Assembly: GCA_900544175.1 (NCBI GenBank)
Contig: UQUN01000029.1
Span: 1 to 32,939, forward strand
Direction of reading: 5' to 3'
Source of the DNA: an uncultured Alistipes sp.
Lineage (GTDB): Bacteria > Bacteroidota > Bacteroidia > Bacteroidales > UBA932
Length of the DNA stretch: 32,939 nt
Part shown: one piece after another, positions 1 to 8,019 of the stretch
How the letters are laid out: each line of letters starts with the position of its first letter
Position numbering within the stretch: position 1 is the first letter of the stretch
Position numbers and translations under genes: made by a program
Notes under the pieces: model-generated
Databases searched by the model: none
Seen by the model: only the letters and a program-made list of their open reading frames with translations
What the model was told of the DNA's origin: nothing

Positions 1-20
1 AACTGCATTTCTCGAACTCT

Positions 21-143
21 TCAGGATGGCTGAAATTTTGGAGATGATCCCATATGCCTGAGCATTCCCTCACACAGGGCTTTCCCGGTGATCCAAGATG
101 TGCTCTCGGACAAAAATACAATCACGACAGCCGCATTCCAATC
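21..143 (-). pseudogene. possible SDR C-terminal remnant
   Basis: Read leftward from about 143 to a TGA at 21-23, one frame encodes a stretch with VVIVFLSES followed by SWITGKALCEGM. This resembles the C-terminal end of classical SDR/FabG-type reductases, where a FLxSxxASxITG segment precedes a VDGGM-like motif. Here the VDGG part looks shortened to CEG. An in-frame stop lies shortly upstream in AT-rich DNA, so no full gene is present; GTG at 125 is the only plausible start inside. The rest of 1-202 is AT-rich and holds nothing else I can support. The similarity is judged by eye and could be chance. Confidence 0.3.
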
Positions 144-202
144 TATATCACTAATTATAAAAGCATAAAACTAAATAGTTATTCTTTGTAACTTTTTAGT
201 TA

Positions 203-1018
203 TCATACAGAATAGAACCAGCGGAGAAGTTTTTGAGTCAATCTGCCTGGTAGAATACGCGAGACTCTCGCAAAAGCGGTCTGCACAAATCCGCCGGTCA
301 ATGTTCTGAATGGAGGACGATGGCTGCGGACCAGACGACACAGAACACGTCCGAGTTTCCTGGGATCGGACCCGTGAGTCTCATCCTTCTCTACGCTGAT
401 CATTGTTCTCTCAAAAGAAGCAGCATATTCCGGATGCGACGCCGAGACAGACGACACTTTGCGTGATGCCGTGAAACCCGTCCTGAAGTCACCAGGCTCG
501 ACAACACAGACCGTTATTCCGAAACGCCGGATCTCCACTGCAAGCGCTTCGCTGAAACCCTCCACGGCAAACTTCGACGCTGAATAATAACCCTGGTACG
601 GAACGGCCACAACACCAGCTATGGAACTTATATTGATAATCTTTCCGGACCGTCTTTCCCTCATGTACGGCAGGACGCATGCACAGACATTGGTCATACC
701 GAAGAAATTGGTCTCCATTTGCCAGCGCTTTTCCTCATCAGTAGCCAGTTCAAGCGCACCGCTTATCCCAGCCCCGGCATTGTTGATCAGGACATCTATC
801 CTTCCGGTAACTGCTATCACCTTTTCTATAGCAGAACGCACAGACGAGGTATCTGTAACATCCATGCGCAGCATATTCACTCCGTCCTCACGCCGTTCCT
901 CCTGCACATTCCGCCCAGTACCATAGACTGTGTGACCGGCAGAGACCAGCATTCCCGACGCAACCTTGCCGAAACCGGATGTCGCTCCTGTTATAAGTAT
1001 GACATCAGAATCTTTCAC
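203..1018 (-). CDS. SDR family NAD(P)-dependent oxidoreductase
   Basis: Classical short-chain dehydrogenase/reductase, about 271 residues from the chosen start, cytosolic, substrate unknown. The Rossmann nucleotide-binding motif TGATSGFG is at about residues 10-17, NNAG at 79-82, the catalytic Ser at about 131 and the YxxxK pair (YSASK) at about 145-149. A VVEPGDFRTGF segment matches the region after the active site in classical SDRs that act on sterol-like, carbonyl or acyl substrates. The open frame extends to an ATG at 1105, but the extension precedes the Rossmann fold and lies upstream of a TATTTTTG -7 element at 1036-1043 on the same strand. I therefore chose the GTG at 1018, which leaves a very short leader. 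It is divergent from the HdeD-like gene. Family is certain; exact function is not. Confidence 0.85.
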   Translation of the reverse strand: MKDSDVILITGATSGFGKVASGMLVSAGHTVYGTGRNVQEERREDGVNMLRMDVTDTSSVRSAIEKVIAVTGRIDVLINNAGAGISGALELATDEEKRWQMETNFFGMTNVCACVLPYMRERRSGKIINISSIAGVVAVPYQGYYSASKFAVEGFSEALAVEIRRFGITVCVVEPGDFRTGFTASRKVSSVSASHPEYAASFERTMISVEKDETHGSDPRKLGRVLCRLVRSHRPPFRTLTGGFVQTAFARVSRILPGRLTQKLLRWFYSV

Positions 1019-1035
1019 TGCTGAAATTTTGGCAT

Positions 1036-1043
1036 CAAAAATA
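1036..1043 (-). promoter_or_regulatory. putative -7 promoter element of SDR gene
   Basis: TATTTTTG on the minus strand matches the Bacteroidota -7 consensus TAnnTTTG and ends 17 bases before the GTG start at 1018. No clear -33 TTTG is seen. It also argues against the upstream ATG at 1105 as the start of the SDR gene. Confidence 0.4.
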
Positions 1044-1144
1044 ATAAAAAGAGTCACTGATATATGACGAAATTGCAGAAAAATGACAAACTGAGCGCAG
1101 TGCACGCTAATTGCATCGATTGTTTTACTTTAATATTCAATAAT

Positions 1145-1756
1145 ATGGAAACATTTTTCAATCAAGTGGCCGAAAAGGCCGGAAAGACTATACGGCACTG
1201 GTGGCTGTATCTTCTCACAGGCATCCTGTCCATCGCAGCAGGTATCATAGTATTCTGCAATCCATTGGAGAGTTATCTGACTTTAAGTCTCATGTTCGGA
1301 GTCCTCATGCTTATAAGCGGCATAGCGGAGCTGGTGGTAAGCTCTACCAGCCGCAACTATTTCACGACAAGAGGATACAGCATAGTCAACGGTATCCTGA
1401 ACCTGATACTGGGTATCTTCCTGTGCTGCTACCCGGGAGTCACCCTCGTCGCACTGCCGGTAATACTCGGTATATGGATGATGTTCAACAGCTTCACAAT
1501 CATTGGCCTCGGCAGCGACATGGATTCGTTCCGCATAAAGGGTGCCGGCTGGGTCATTGCCTGCGGAGTCATTCTACTGCTCCTGTCACTGGGCATCACG
1601 CTGTATCCTCTGACTATAGGCACAACAGCCGTAATCATACTCATCGGCTCAATACTGGTGGTCTTCGGAGCCGTGATTATCGCTGTCAGTCTGCGCCTGA
1701 GACGCATCCACGAGCATTTCCGTTTCCACGACGCTGAAGTCATCGACAGCAAATAA
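1145..1756 (+). CDS. HdeD/DUF308 family membrane protein
   Basis: Inner-membrane protein of about 203 residues with six hydrophobic segments arranged as three pairs, typical of the HdeD/DUF308 family (named after the E. coli acid-resistance membrane protein). Hydrophobic runs such as LYLLTGILSIAAGIIVF and LILGIFLCCYPGVTLVALPV alternate with short polar turns. The C-terminal tail is charged (RLRRIHEHFRFHD). The open frame starts at 1064, but the first 27 residues are polar and unlike the family. The ATG at 1145 (METFFNQ) directly precedes the usual N-terminal amphipathic stretch, so I chose it. Any role in acid or stress tolerance is inferred only from the family name. The flavodoxin gene follows 86 bases later. 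Confidence 0.8.
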   Translation: METFFNQVAEKAGKTIRHWWLYLLTGILSIAAGIIVFCNPLESYLTLSLMFGVLMLISGIAELVVSSTSRNYFTTRGYSIVNGILNLILGIFLCCYPGVTLVALPVILGIWMMFNSFTIIGLGSDMDSFRIKGAGWVIACGVILLLLSLGITLYPLTIGTTAVIILIGSILVVFGAVIIAVSLRLRRIHEHFRFHDAEVIDSK

Positions 1757-1842
1757 TCATTTTCGGTTAGCAACATATTGGTATTTCAAATGTGAGGATA
1801 ATCTTTTTCATTTGCAGCATGAATTTCAAATTTCTGTTCAAA

Positions 1843-2340
1843 ATGAAAAAGATTGTCATTATTTACGGTTCGTCCACAGGGACGACACAGGCAGTGGCGG
1901 AAGCCATAGCCTCCAGATTAGGAGTCAAGGATGTTTTCGATGCCGCTACAATCACCAAGGGGCAGGTAGAGCCTTATGATGTCCTGATACTCGGGACATC
2001 CACATGGGGAGACGGAGAGCTGCAGGATGACTGGTACGAGGGCGTCAAGGTATTGAAATCAGCCAGTCTGGCAGGTAAGGATGTAGCTTTCTTCGGCTGT
2101 GGAGACTCGATGGCCTATTCCGATACATTCTGCAACGGCATGCACCTGCTCAAGGAAGAACTGGAAGGTACTGGCTGCAACTTCATCGGCGGAATCTCAG
2201 CTGACGGATACACTTTCAGCGATTCCACATCTGTAGAGAACGGGGAGTTTATCGGTGCTGCCATCGACGAAAGCAACGAGTCCGACAAGACCGGGGAGCG
2301 GATTGACAACTGGCTTGCCTCTTTCAGTGACCGGCTCTGA
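1843..2340 (+). CDS. fldA: flavodoxin
   Basis: Flavodoxin of 165 residues, a cytosolic FMN-binding electron carrier that can replace ferredoxin. The phosphate-binding loop YGSSTGTTQAVAEAIA is at the N-terminus (about residues 7-22). It is followed by TSTWGDGELQDDWYEG, the tryptophan-bearing loop over the FMN ring, and FGCGDSMAYSDTFCNGM, the second FMN loop; this is the long-chain flavodoxin layout. The open frame reaches back to 1792, but those 17 residues are hydrophobic and precede the first beta strand. The ATG at 1843 (MKKIVIIYG) is the expected start. Possible partners are pyruvate or 2-oxoacid oxidoreductases, but none is in the window. A strong terminator follows. Confidence 0.93.
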   Translation: MKKIVIIYGSSTGTTQAVAEAIASRLGVKDVFDAATITKGQVEPYDVLILGTSTWGDGELQDDWYEGVKVLKSASLAGKDVAFFGCGDSMAYSDTFCNGMHLLKEELEGTGCNFIGGISADGYTFSDSTSVENGEFIGAAIDESNESDKTGERIDNWLASFSDRL

Positions 2341-2392
2341 CATTTCGCCTGACCATACGTCCTGTATTGGACTCACAACAGGACTCATAACA

Positions 2393-2426
2393 AGAAGTCC
2401 CGGAGGAATTGCCTGCCGGGACTTCT
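2393..2426. terminator. bidirectional terminator between flavodoxin and M81 gene
   Basis: A perfect 11-bp inverted repeat (AGAAGTCCCGG / CCGGGACTTCT) with a 12-base loop sits between two convergent genes. The T tract after it is weak on the plus strand. It probably serves both the flavodoxin transcript and the long minus-strand ffh-to-M81 operon. Confidence 0.75.
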
Positions 2427-2453
2427 ATTTCATAACACTTGACTTACAGTAGA

Positions 2454-3995
2454 TTACATATACACTACCTCGAAGTCTGGATCCGGCATGTCTGGATCGA
2501 GCGGGAAAATGGGACGCTGAAGATGCTGATAAGGCAACTGGAGCAGGTCCTGGTCCACACCTCCGCGTGTCTGAGCCATCATCCAGTCTCCGCTCAGGCT
2601 GATATCATACAGTTCCTCGGTCAGATAACCCAGCTTGTTGACGATTATGTCCACCTGATAGGGATCAATGCCCAGGGCCTCATAGTCGGCCTTGTAATGA
2701 TAGGGGCTTCTCTCCTCTCCCACCACCACGAGCATCGAACCAACCTTCACCACTACCTGGTCGTTGGTCTCGCGGTCGAGAATCTTGACTACAGTACCGT
2801 CCAGCATTACCGGAGGAGCATAGCGGTTGTCCACAGCGGCTCCCACCTTGCAGCGGACATGGCCGCCCTCACCGACTTCCTTGGCCTGAGCCACCATCTC
2901 GGGACCGGGGATAGCGGAATACACTAAAGTCTTGCCGCCCTCCTTCCTGAACTCGGGACGGGCGAGCAGTTTCTGCAGAGTCCAGGTCACGTCACCAGCA
3001 CCGCCGGCAGTAGGATTGTCGCCCATATCGCTGATGAAATAAGGCTTCTTGTCGCTCTTGATGGCCTTCTCCAGAACCTCTTCCAATGAGGCTGTAGGAG
3101 CCACGAACTCGAAATCGTTCCGTACTGACCAGAAATGCTCGGCCAGCTGGCGGGCACCGTCCGTAACCTGCGCGCTGTCATCACCGGTCACTACCACCAC
3201 ACCGTGGTTGCGCGGCTCGTCAGCCCATGGATAGGACATCCAGATAGCTGCATCGATTACTCCATCCTGGGCCTCGATAGGCTCGATAGCGGCATACAGG
3301 GACTTGCCTGGCTCCACACGGGTAGAGGTCTTTTCCCCTGGCAGCAGGATAGGCACCTTGACCCATGCCTTGTATGCCGGCTTGCCCTTGCCGCTCTCCA
3401 GACGGTCCAGCAGATTGACAATGGCCCTCTCACGCGAGATGTACCTGTCAGTGTGCGGAGCCATACGGTATGACGTTATCAGGTCCACACCCTTAGCCAG
3501 AGTCGGGGATACGCAGCCATGTGGATCCATGGAAGCGGAAATGAGCACATCCGGCCCCACAACCTCGCGGATCCTGGTGATATAATCACCCTCTGGATCC
3601 TCAAGTCCTTCCACACTCATAGCGCCATGAATGTCCAGGAAAATGCCGTCATAAGGCATGCCATCCTCCAACATACGGAGCGAGCGGTTTACCAGTGTGT
3701 CATAACAGTCACGGGTGACCATTCCGCCGGGAGTTGCCCAGGCCATGATAGTAGGCACCCAGTCGGCTCTGTTCAAAAGTTCCTCATTATTCTGGAAAAA
3801 CGGATAGGACTCTATGATGTCCTGCCCATAAAGTATAGGTTCGAACATATCAAGTGTAGTTCTGGCCGGAGAAAAGGTACTGCACTCAATACCGATTCCG
3901 ACAATGGCAACACGCGGCTTCCTGTCAGCGCAGCCGTATACTGCCGCCAACGATACGGCGGCAAGCATTACTTTGGATAAATATTTCATGTTCAT
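2454..3995 (-). CDS. M81 (MlrC-like) metallopeptidase lipoprotein
   Basis: Protein of 513 residues of the M81/MlrC family, named after microcystinase C, which hydrolyses linearised microcystin peptides with zinc. Conserved-looking family segments are GIECSTFSP near residue 37, DIHGAM near 143, SMDPHG near 176 and DMGDNPTAGGAGDVT near 324; together they keep the Glu, Asp and His residues expected at the metal site. The N-terminus (KYLSKVMLAAVSLAAVYGC) is a lipoprotein signal peptide with Cys about residue 22, so it is probably anchored in the envelope. ATG codons at 3995 and 3989 are both possible. It is last in the ffh-folD-tlpA run, 14 bases after the thioredoxin-like gene. The real substrate is unknown; a peptide or peptide-like compound is inference. 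Confidence 0.85.
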   Translation of the reverse strand: MNMKYLSKVMLAAVSLAAVYGCADRKPRVAIVGIGIECSTFSPARTTLDMFEPILYGQDIIESYPFFQNNEELLNRADWVPTIMAWATPGGMVTRDCYDTLVNRSLRMLEDGMPYDGIFLDIHGAMSVEGLEDPEGDYITRIREVVGPDVLISASMDPHGCVSPTLAKGVDLITSYRMAPHTDRYISRERAIVNLLDRLESGKGKPAYKAWVKVPILLPGEKTSTRVEPGKSLYAAIEPIEAQDGVIDAAIWMSYPWADEPRNHGVVVVTGDDSAQVTDGARQLAEHFWSVRNDFEFVAPTASLEEVLEKAIKSDKKPYFISDMGDNPTAGGAGDVTWTLQKLLARPEFRKEGGKTLVYSAIPGPEMVAQAKEVGEGGHVRCKVGAAVDNRYAPPVMLDGTVVKILDRETNDQVVVKVGSMLVVVGEERSPYHYKADYEALGIDPYQVDIIVNKLGYLTEELYDISLSGDWMMAQTRGGVDQDLLQLPYQHLQRPIFPLDPDMPDPDFEVVYM

Positions 3996-4009
3996 TATTG
4001 ATTTATAAT

Positions 4010-4540
4010 TCAGTCGATCTCTACAGAGGAACCACTGTCCAACAGTTCCCTTATAGTCTTCAGCACTATACTGAAATGCTCCTCGTCGTATCCTGTCGAA
4101 GCATCCACTATGACTCCATCCCTGTCCACGACATAGGCTCTCGGTATCGTCTCTTCCGCAAAAAGAGAGTACACCGTCCGGTCAGGATCGGGATAAAGAG
4201 GGAAATCGAAATTCCTGGACTTGTTGTATTCAGAAAGTTGCGCATCCGTATGCTCCCTGCCGACAGCGATTACAATGAAATCCTCGTCATTTCCGAACTC
4301 GGGCAGCATTTTATTCTGGACAGCCGCCAGTTCATGCTGGCATGGAGGACACCATGTAGCAAAGAAACACAAATACACCACTTTACCTCTCAACTCCATG
4401 CTGGAAAGGTCTCCGTAGACATCGGATTTCAAAACAAAATCCGGAAGACTGTCCCCGCTCTTCACTTTATCGGCAGCATTACTGCGTACACACGAAAGTG
4501 ACACCAGCAATGCCGCCGCCATTATCAGAATACGTCTCAT
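4010..4540 (-). CDS. TlpA/ResA-like exported thioredoxin-fold protein
   Basis: Protein of 176 residues with an N-terminal hydrophobic signal sequence (ILIMAAALLVSLSC) and a thioredoxin fold of the AhpC-TSA/Redoxin type. The redox motif is WCPPC, with cysteines at residues 64 and 67, preceded by the usual strand (KVVYLCFFAT) and followed by the PRAYVVDRDGVIV segment with its cis-proline-type turn. Such proteins act as periplasmic thiol reductases or oxidoreductases. The Cys at residue 17 could be a lipidation site, but the lipobox is not canonical. It begins 10 bases after folD and ends 14 bases before the M81 gene, so co-transcription is likely. Its partner is unknown. Confidence 0.88.
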   Translation of the reverse strand: MRRILIMAAALLVSLSCVRSNAADKVKSGDSLPDFVLKSDVYGDLSSMELRGKVVYLCFFATWCPPCQHELAAVQNKMLPEFGNDEDFIVIAVGREHTDAQLSEYNKSRNFDFPLYPDPDRTVYSLFAEETIPRAYVVDRDGVIVDASTGYDEEHFSIVLKTIRELLDSGSSVEID

Positions 4541-4550
4541 GACACAGGTG

Positions 4551-5432
4551 TTATCTCGCAGCCAGCTTAAGTTCTCTGGCCTTGAACGTGTTTTTCATCA
4601 ATGATATAATGGTCATCGGACCTACTCCTCCAGGCACAGGTGTGATATACGAGCACTTGGGAGCTACCGTGTCGAACTCCACGTCCCCGGCTATGCGGTA
4701 ACCCTTCGGATTATCGGCAGGGACGCGGGTAATGCCCACATCTATGACCACGGCTCCCTCCTTGACCATATCTCCCTTGAGGAACTCAGGCACTCCGAGG
4801 GCAGCCACTATGATGTCGGCATTGCGGGTAAATGACGCAATATCCTTGGTACGGCTGTGGCACATGGTGACAGTGCAGTCCCCTGGATATGCCTTGCGGG
4901 AAAGAAGGTTCGCCACGGGACGGCCTACGATATTGCTGCGGCCCAGTATCACGCAATGCTTGCCGGACGTCTCGATGCCGTAATGCTCCAGCAGCAGGAG
5001 TATGCCGTAAGGCGTGGCCGGCAGGAATGCGTCCTCTCCGAGAGCCATACGGCCGACATTCACCGGATGGAAACCGTCCACGTCCTTCATGGGAGACACC
5101 GCATTAATGACCTTGTTCTCGTCGATATGTTTGGGCAAAGGCAACTGGATGATGAACCCGTCCACATCGTCATCCCTGTTGAGCCTGTCTATCTCTGACA
5201 GAAGTTCCTGCTCCGAAATAGTATCAGGAAATGTCAACAATGTGGATTTGAATCCTACTTCTGCACAGGCTTTCTCCTTGTTGGCGACATAGGTCTTGCT
5301 GGCTCCGTTCTCACCTACAAGCACTGCCACAAGATGGGGAGGTCTCTCCCCTGCCGCCACCATCTCACGGACTTTGACGGCTATCTCCTTTTTTACGGCT
5401 GCTGCCGTTTCCTTACCATTTAATAATATCAT
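4551..5432 (-). CDS. folD: bifunctional methylenetetrahydrofolate dehydrogenase/cyclohydrolase
   Basis: FolD, 293 residues, the cytosolic enzyme that oxidises 5,10-methylene-THF to methenyl-THF and hydrolyses it to 10-formyl-THF for purine and formyl-Met synthesis. The substrate-site motif SKTYVANKEKAC carries the catalytic Tyr (about 48) and Lys (about 52). QLPLPKH is at about 96, the NADP-binding segment GRSNIVGRPVANLL near 165 and the signature TPVPGGVGPMT near the C-terminus. Length is normal for the family. The gene starts 26 bases after the ffh stop and precedes the thioredoxin-like gene by 10 bases, so it belongs to the ffh operon. Confidence 0.97.
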   Translation of the reverse strand: MILLNGKETAAAVKKEIAVKVREMVAAGERPPHLVAVLVGENGASKTYVANKEKACAEVGFKSTLLTFPDTISEQELLSEIDRLNRDDDVDGFIIQLPLPKHIDENKVINAVSPMKDVDGFHPVNVGRMALGEDAFLPATPYGILLLLEHYGIETSGKHCVILGRSNIVGRPVANLLSRKAYPGDCTVTMCHSRTKDIASFTRNADIIVAALGVPEFLKGDMVKEGAVVIDVGITRVPADNPKGYRIAGDVEFDTVAPKCSYITPVPGGVGPMTIISLMKNTFKARELKLAAR

Positions 5433-5458
5433 ATCGGTACATTTTGATGAATATCCAC

Positions 5459-6793
5459 TTATCTGCGTCTCATTCCCTTGGCTGCCCTGACTGCGTTACG
5501 CACTCCTCCGGAAGCCACAGTCTTCATAATCTTGCGGGTACCTTCGAACTGCTTCAGCAGACGGTTGACATCTGCGATGGTGGTACCGCTTCCATCGGCT
5601 ATCCTGCGTCGGCGCGAACCGTTGATCACAGCCGGATTCTCTCTCTCATACGGAGTCATGGAGAGGATGATGGCCTCCACACTCTTGAATGAGTTGTTGT
5701 CTATGTCCACGTCCTTGATAGCTTTGCCCACACCTGGAATCATGGACGCCAGATCCTTGATATTGCCCATCTTCTTGATCTGCTGTATCTGCTGGTAGAA
5801 GTCCCAGAGATTGAACTGGTCCTTCGCCAGTTTCTTGGCCAGCTTGCGGGCCTCCTGCTCGTCGTACTGCTCCTGTGCCTTCTCCACAAGAGAGACCACA
5901 TCTCCCATTCCGAGGATACGGTCCGCGATACGGTCCGGATGGAAAACATCCAGAGCCTCCATTTTCTCACCGGAACTTATGAACTTGATCGGCTTGTTGA
6001 CTACTGCCTTGACAGACAGCGCGGCACCGCCTCTGGTATCACCGTCCATCTTGGTGAGCACCACTCCGTCGAAGTCCAGACGGTCGTTGAACGCCCTGGC
6101 AGTCTCCACCGCGTCCTGACCTGTCATGGCATCCACCACGAACAGAGTCTCGGTAGGCTTCACCGCCTCCTTTATGGCGGCTATCTCGTCCATCATCTCC
6201 TCGTCCACAGCCAGACGGCCGGCGGTATCGATGATAACCAGCGAATAACCTTCCCTAACCGCATATGCTATGGCGTTCTTCGCAATCCTCACAGGATCCT
6301 TGACTCCATCCTCGGAATATACGGTCACATCTATCTGCTGCCCGAGCACCTTCAGCTGATCGATAGCCGCGGGCCTGTACACGTCACCGGCCACCAGCAA
6401 TACCTTCAAGCCCCTCTTGCTCTTGCAGTTGAGCGCCAGCTTGCCGCAGAATGTGGTCTTACCGGAACCCTGCAGGCCGGCCACCAGCACTATTCCGGGC
6501 CTGCCCTTTATGTTGATGTCCGTCGCCGTACTGCCCATCAGCGCCACCAGCTCGTCATGAACTATCTTTATCATCATCTGGTCCGGACGGACTGCCGTCA
6601 GCACGTTCTGACCCAACGCCTTGGCTTTTACATCATTGCAGAAGTCCTTTGCTATGCGGTAGCTGACATCCGCATCCAGCAGGGCACGCCGCACCTCCTT
6701 AAGAGTCTCCGCCACATTGATCTCCGTAATGCGCCCCTGTCCCTTTATTATCTTAAACGACCGTTCTAATTTTTCGGTTAGATTCTCAAACAT
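5459..6793 (-). CDS. ffh: signal recognition particle GTPase Ffh (SRP54)
   Basis: Ffh, 444 residues, the protein part of the bacterial signal recognition particle that delivers nascent membrane proteins to FtsY. An N-terminal four-helix bundle (residues 1-90) is followed by the GTPase domain: P-loop GLQGSGKTT at 106-114, DTAGR at 189-193 and TKMD at 247-250, followed by GDTRGG. The M domain (about 300-444) has MIPG, the RNA-binding GSRRRRIADGSGT segment and a basic end. The tail lacks the long methionine-rich extension of some homologues. It is the first gene of a minus-strand operon and is divergent from the deoxyhypusine-synthase-like gene. A TAAATTTG -7 element lies upstream at 6826-6833. 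Confidence 0.98.
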   Translation of the reverse strand: MFENLTEKLERSFKIIKGQGRITEINVAETLKEVRRALLDADVSYRIAKDFCNDVKAKALGQNVLTAVRPDQMMIKIVHDELVALMGSTATDINIKGRPGIVLVAGLQGSGKTTFCGKLALNCKSKRGLKVLLVAGDVYRPAAIDQLKVLGQQIDVTVYSEDGVKDPVRIAKNAIAYAVREGYSLVIIDTAGRLAVDEEMMDEIAAIKEAVKPTETLFVVDAMTGQDAVETARAFNDRLDFDGVVLTKMDGDTRGGAALSVKAVVNKPIKFISSGEKMEALDVFHPDRIADRILGMGDVVSLVEKAQEQYDEQEARKLAKKLAKDQFNLWDFYQQIQQIKKMGNIKDLASMIPGVGKAIKDVDIDNNSFKSVEAIILSMTPYERENPAVINGSRRRRIADGSGTTIADVNRLLKQFEGTRKIMKTVASGGVRNAVRAAKGMRRR

Positions 6794-6822
6794 AGAATAT
6801 CTTTTGCCTTTTGTTAAATAAT

Positions 6823-6877
6823 CCGCAAATTTATTAAAAAAAGGTTAGACACTGCGCCTAATTTTCTAAATTTGCGG
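6823..6877. promoter_or_regulatory. divergent promoters with inverted repeat
   Basis: Two TAAATTTG -7 elements face away from each other, on the minus strand at 6826-6833 (ffh) and on the plus strand at 6867-6874 (DHS-like gene). Each is followed by GCGG in its own direction, so they form a perfect 11-bp inverted repeat (CCGCAAATTTA at 6823-6833 and TAAATTTGCGG at 6867-6877) with a 33-base centre. Convincing -33 boxes are not seen. Start codons lie 32 bases (ffh) and 24 bases (DHS-like) beyond the -7 elements. Confidence 0.55.
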
Positions 6878-6898
6878 CACGATTAAAAAAACAAGAAA

Positions 6899-7873
6899 AT
6901 GGAAAGAGGACCTATCTCAAAATTCATCACTCATCATTACCGTCATTTCAACTCGGCTACCCTCGTCGACGCAGCAAAGGCATACGACGACCTGATGAAC
7001 CGGGGCGGCAAGATGATGCTGGCAATGGCGGGAGCCATGAGTACCGCCGAGCTCGGTATCTCTCTGGCAGAGATGATACGTCAGGGCAAATTCTCCATCG
7101 TATCCTGCTCCGCCAACAATCTCGAGGAGGACATCATGAACCTCGTGGCCCACTCCCACTACAAGAGAGTGCCCAACTACCGCGACCTGACTCCCGAGCA
7201 GGAGCACGAGCTGTTGGAAAACCACATGAACCGCGTGACTGACACCTGCATCCCCGAGGAGGAGGCTTTCAGAAGGCTGGAGCACCACCTTGTAGAGGTA
7301 TGGAATGACATGAAGGCCAAGGGTGAGAGACTTTTCCCCTGGGAGGTTATCTACCGCCTTCTGCGCAGCGGAGTGCTCGAGCAGTACTATGAGATCGACC
7401 CCAAGGACAGCTGGGTCCTCGCCGCCTGCGAGAAGAACATTCCCATCGTAGTGCCCGCATGGGAGGACTGCACCACAGCCAATATCTTCACCGCACACTG
7501 CATCAGGGGTGAGTTCGACACCAACATGATCAAGAACGGAATAGAGACCATGATCTACCTCACCGAGTGGTACAGGGCCAACTCGGGCGGAGCCGGCGTA
7601 GGCTTCTTCCAGATCGGCGGCGGTACGGCCGGTGACTTTCCCATCTGTGTAGTGCCCATGATGGCTCAGGATCTGGAATGGAAAGACGTTCCACTGTGGT
7701 CATACTTCTGCCAGATATCCGACTCCACCACATCTTACGGCTCATACTCAGGTGCCGTACCCAACGAGAAGATCACATGGGGCAAACTTTCCAAGGATAC
7801 TCCGCGATTCATTGTAGAGTCCGATGCAACCATCGTGGCTCCGCTTATCTTCGCGTATGTCCTCGGCTGGTAA
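6899..7873 (+). CDS. deoxyhypusine synthase-like protein
   Basis: Protein of 324 residues of the deoxyhypusine synthase (DHS)-like family. True DHS transfers the aminobutyl group of spermidine to a lysine of eIF5A; bacteria lack eIF5A, and bacterial relatives are linked to polyamine chemistry such as homospermidine formation. Family segments seen are SANNLEEDIMNL (about 71-82, NAD-site region), IPIVVPAWEDCTTANIF (about 181-197), FFQIGGG (236-242) and the C-terminal EKITWGKL...ESDATIVAPLI. At the place where DHS has a catalytic Lys just after GGG, this protein reads TAGDFPIC, with no Lys. It is monocistronic, divergent from ffh, and has a TAAATTTG promoter element and a terminator. The family is clear; the reaction is open. 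Confidence 0.85.
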   Translation: MERGPISKFITHHYRHFNSATLVDAAKAYDDLMNRGGKMMLAMAGAMSTAELGISLAEMIRQGKFSIVSCSANNLEEDIMNLVAHSHYKRVPNYRDLTPEQEHELLENHMNRVTDTCIPEEEAFRRLEHHLVEVWNDMKAKGERLFPWEVIYRLLRSGVLEQYYEIDPKDSWVLAACEKNIPIVVPAWEDCTTANIFTAHCIRGEFDTNMIKNGIETMIYLTEWYRANSGGAGVGFFQIGGGTAGDFPICVVPMMAQDLEWKDVPLWSYFCQISDSTTSYGSYSGAVPNEKITWGKLSKDTPRFIVESDATIVAPLIFAYVLGW

Positions 7874-7900
7874 GGAAATTCCTGACGATAAAGCACAAAT

Positions 7901-7952
7901 ATCCCGGAAACCGGTTGCAGCCTTGCAATAGGAGCAATCCGATTTCCGGGAT
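7901..7952. terminator. bidirectional terminator
   Basis: A perfect 10-bp inverted repeat (ATCCCGGAAA / TTTCCGGGAT) brackets a 32-base centre and is followed by TTTCATTT. It lies between the convergent DHS-like gene (plus) and the recF-to-DUF4301 operon (minus), so it can end both transcripts. The remaining bases up to 8020 hold no gene. Confidence 0.7.
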
Positions 7953-8019
7953 TTTCATTTATCCGGCCAGCGTAAATGACCGATGCCGGAGCACCGATGA
8001 AAACGCTGCAATTTAACCG

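Noticed and set aside
5939..6769. Plus-strand open frame opposite ffh
   Set aside because: Shadow of ffh; composition rich in His and Leu with no family motif.
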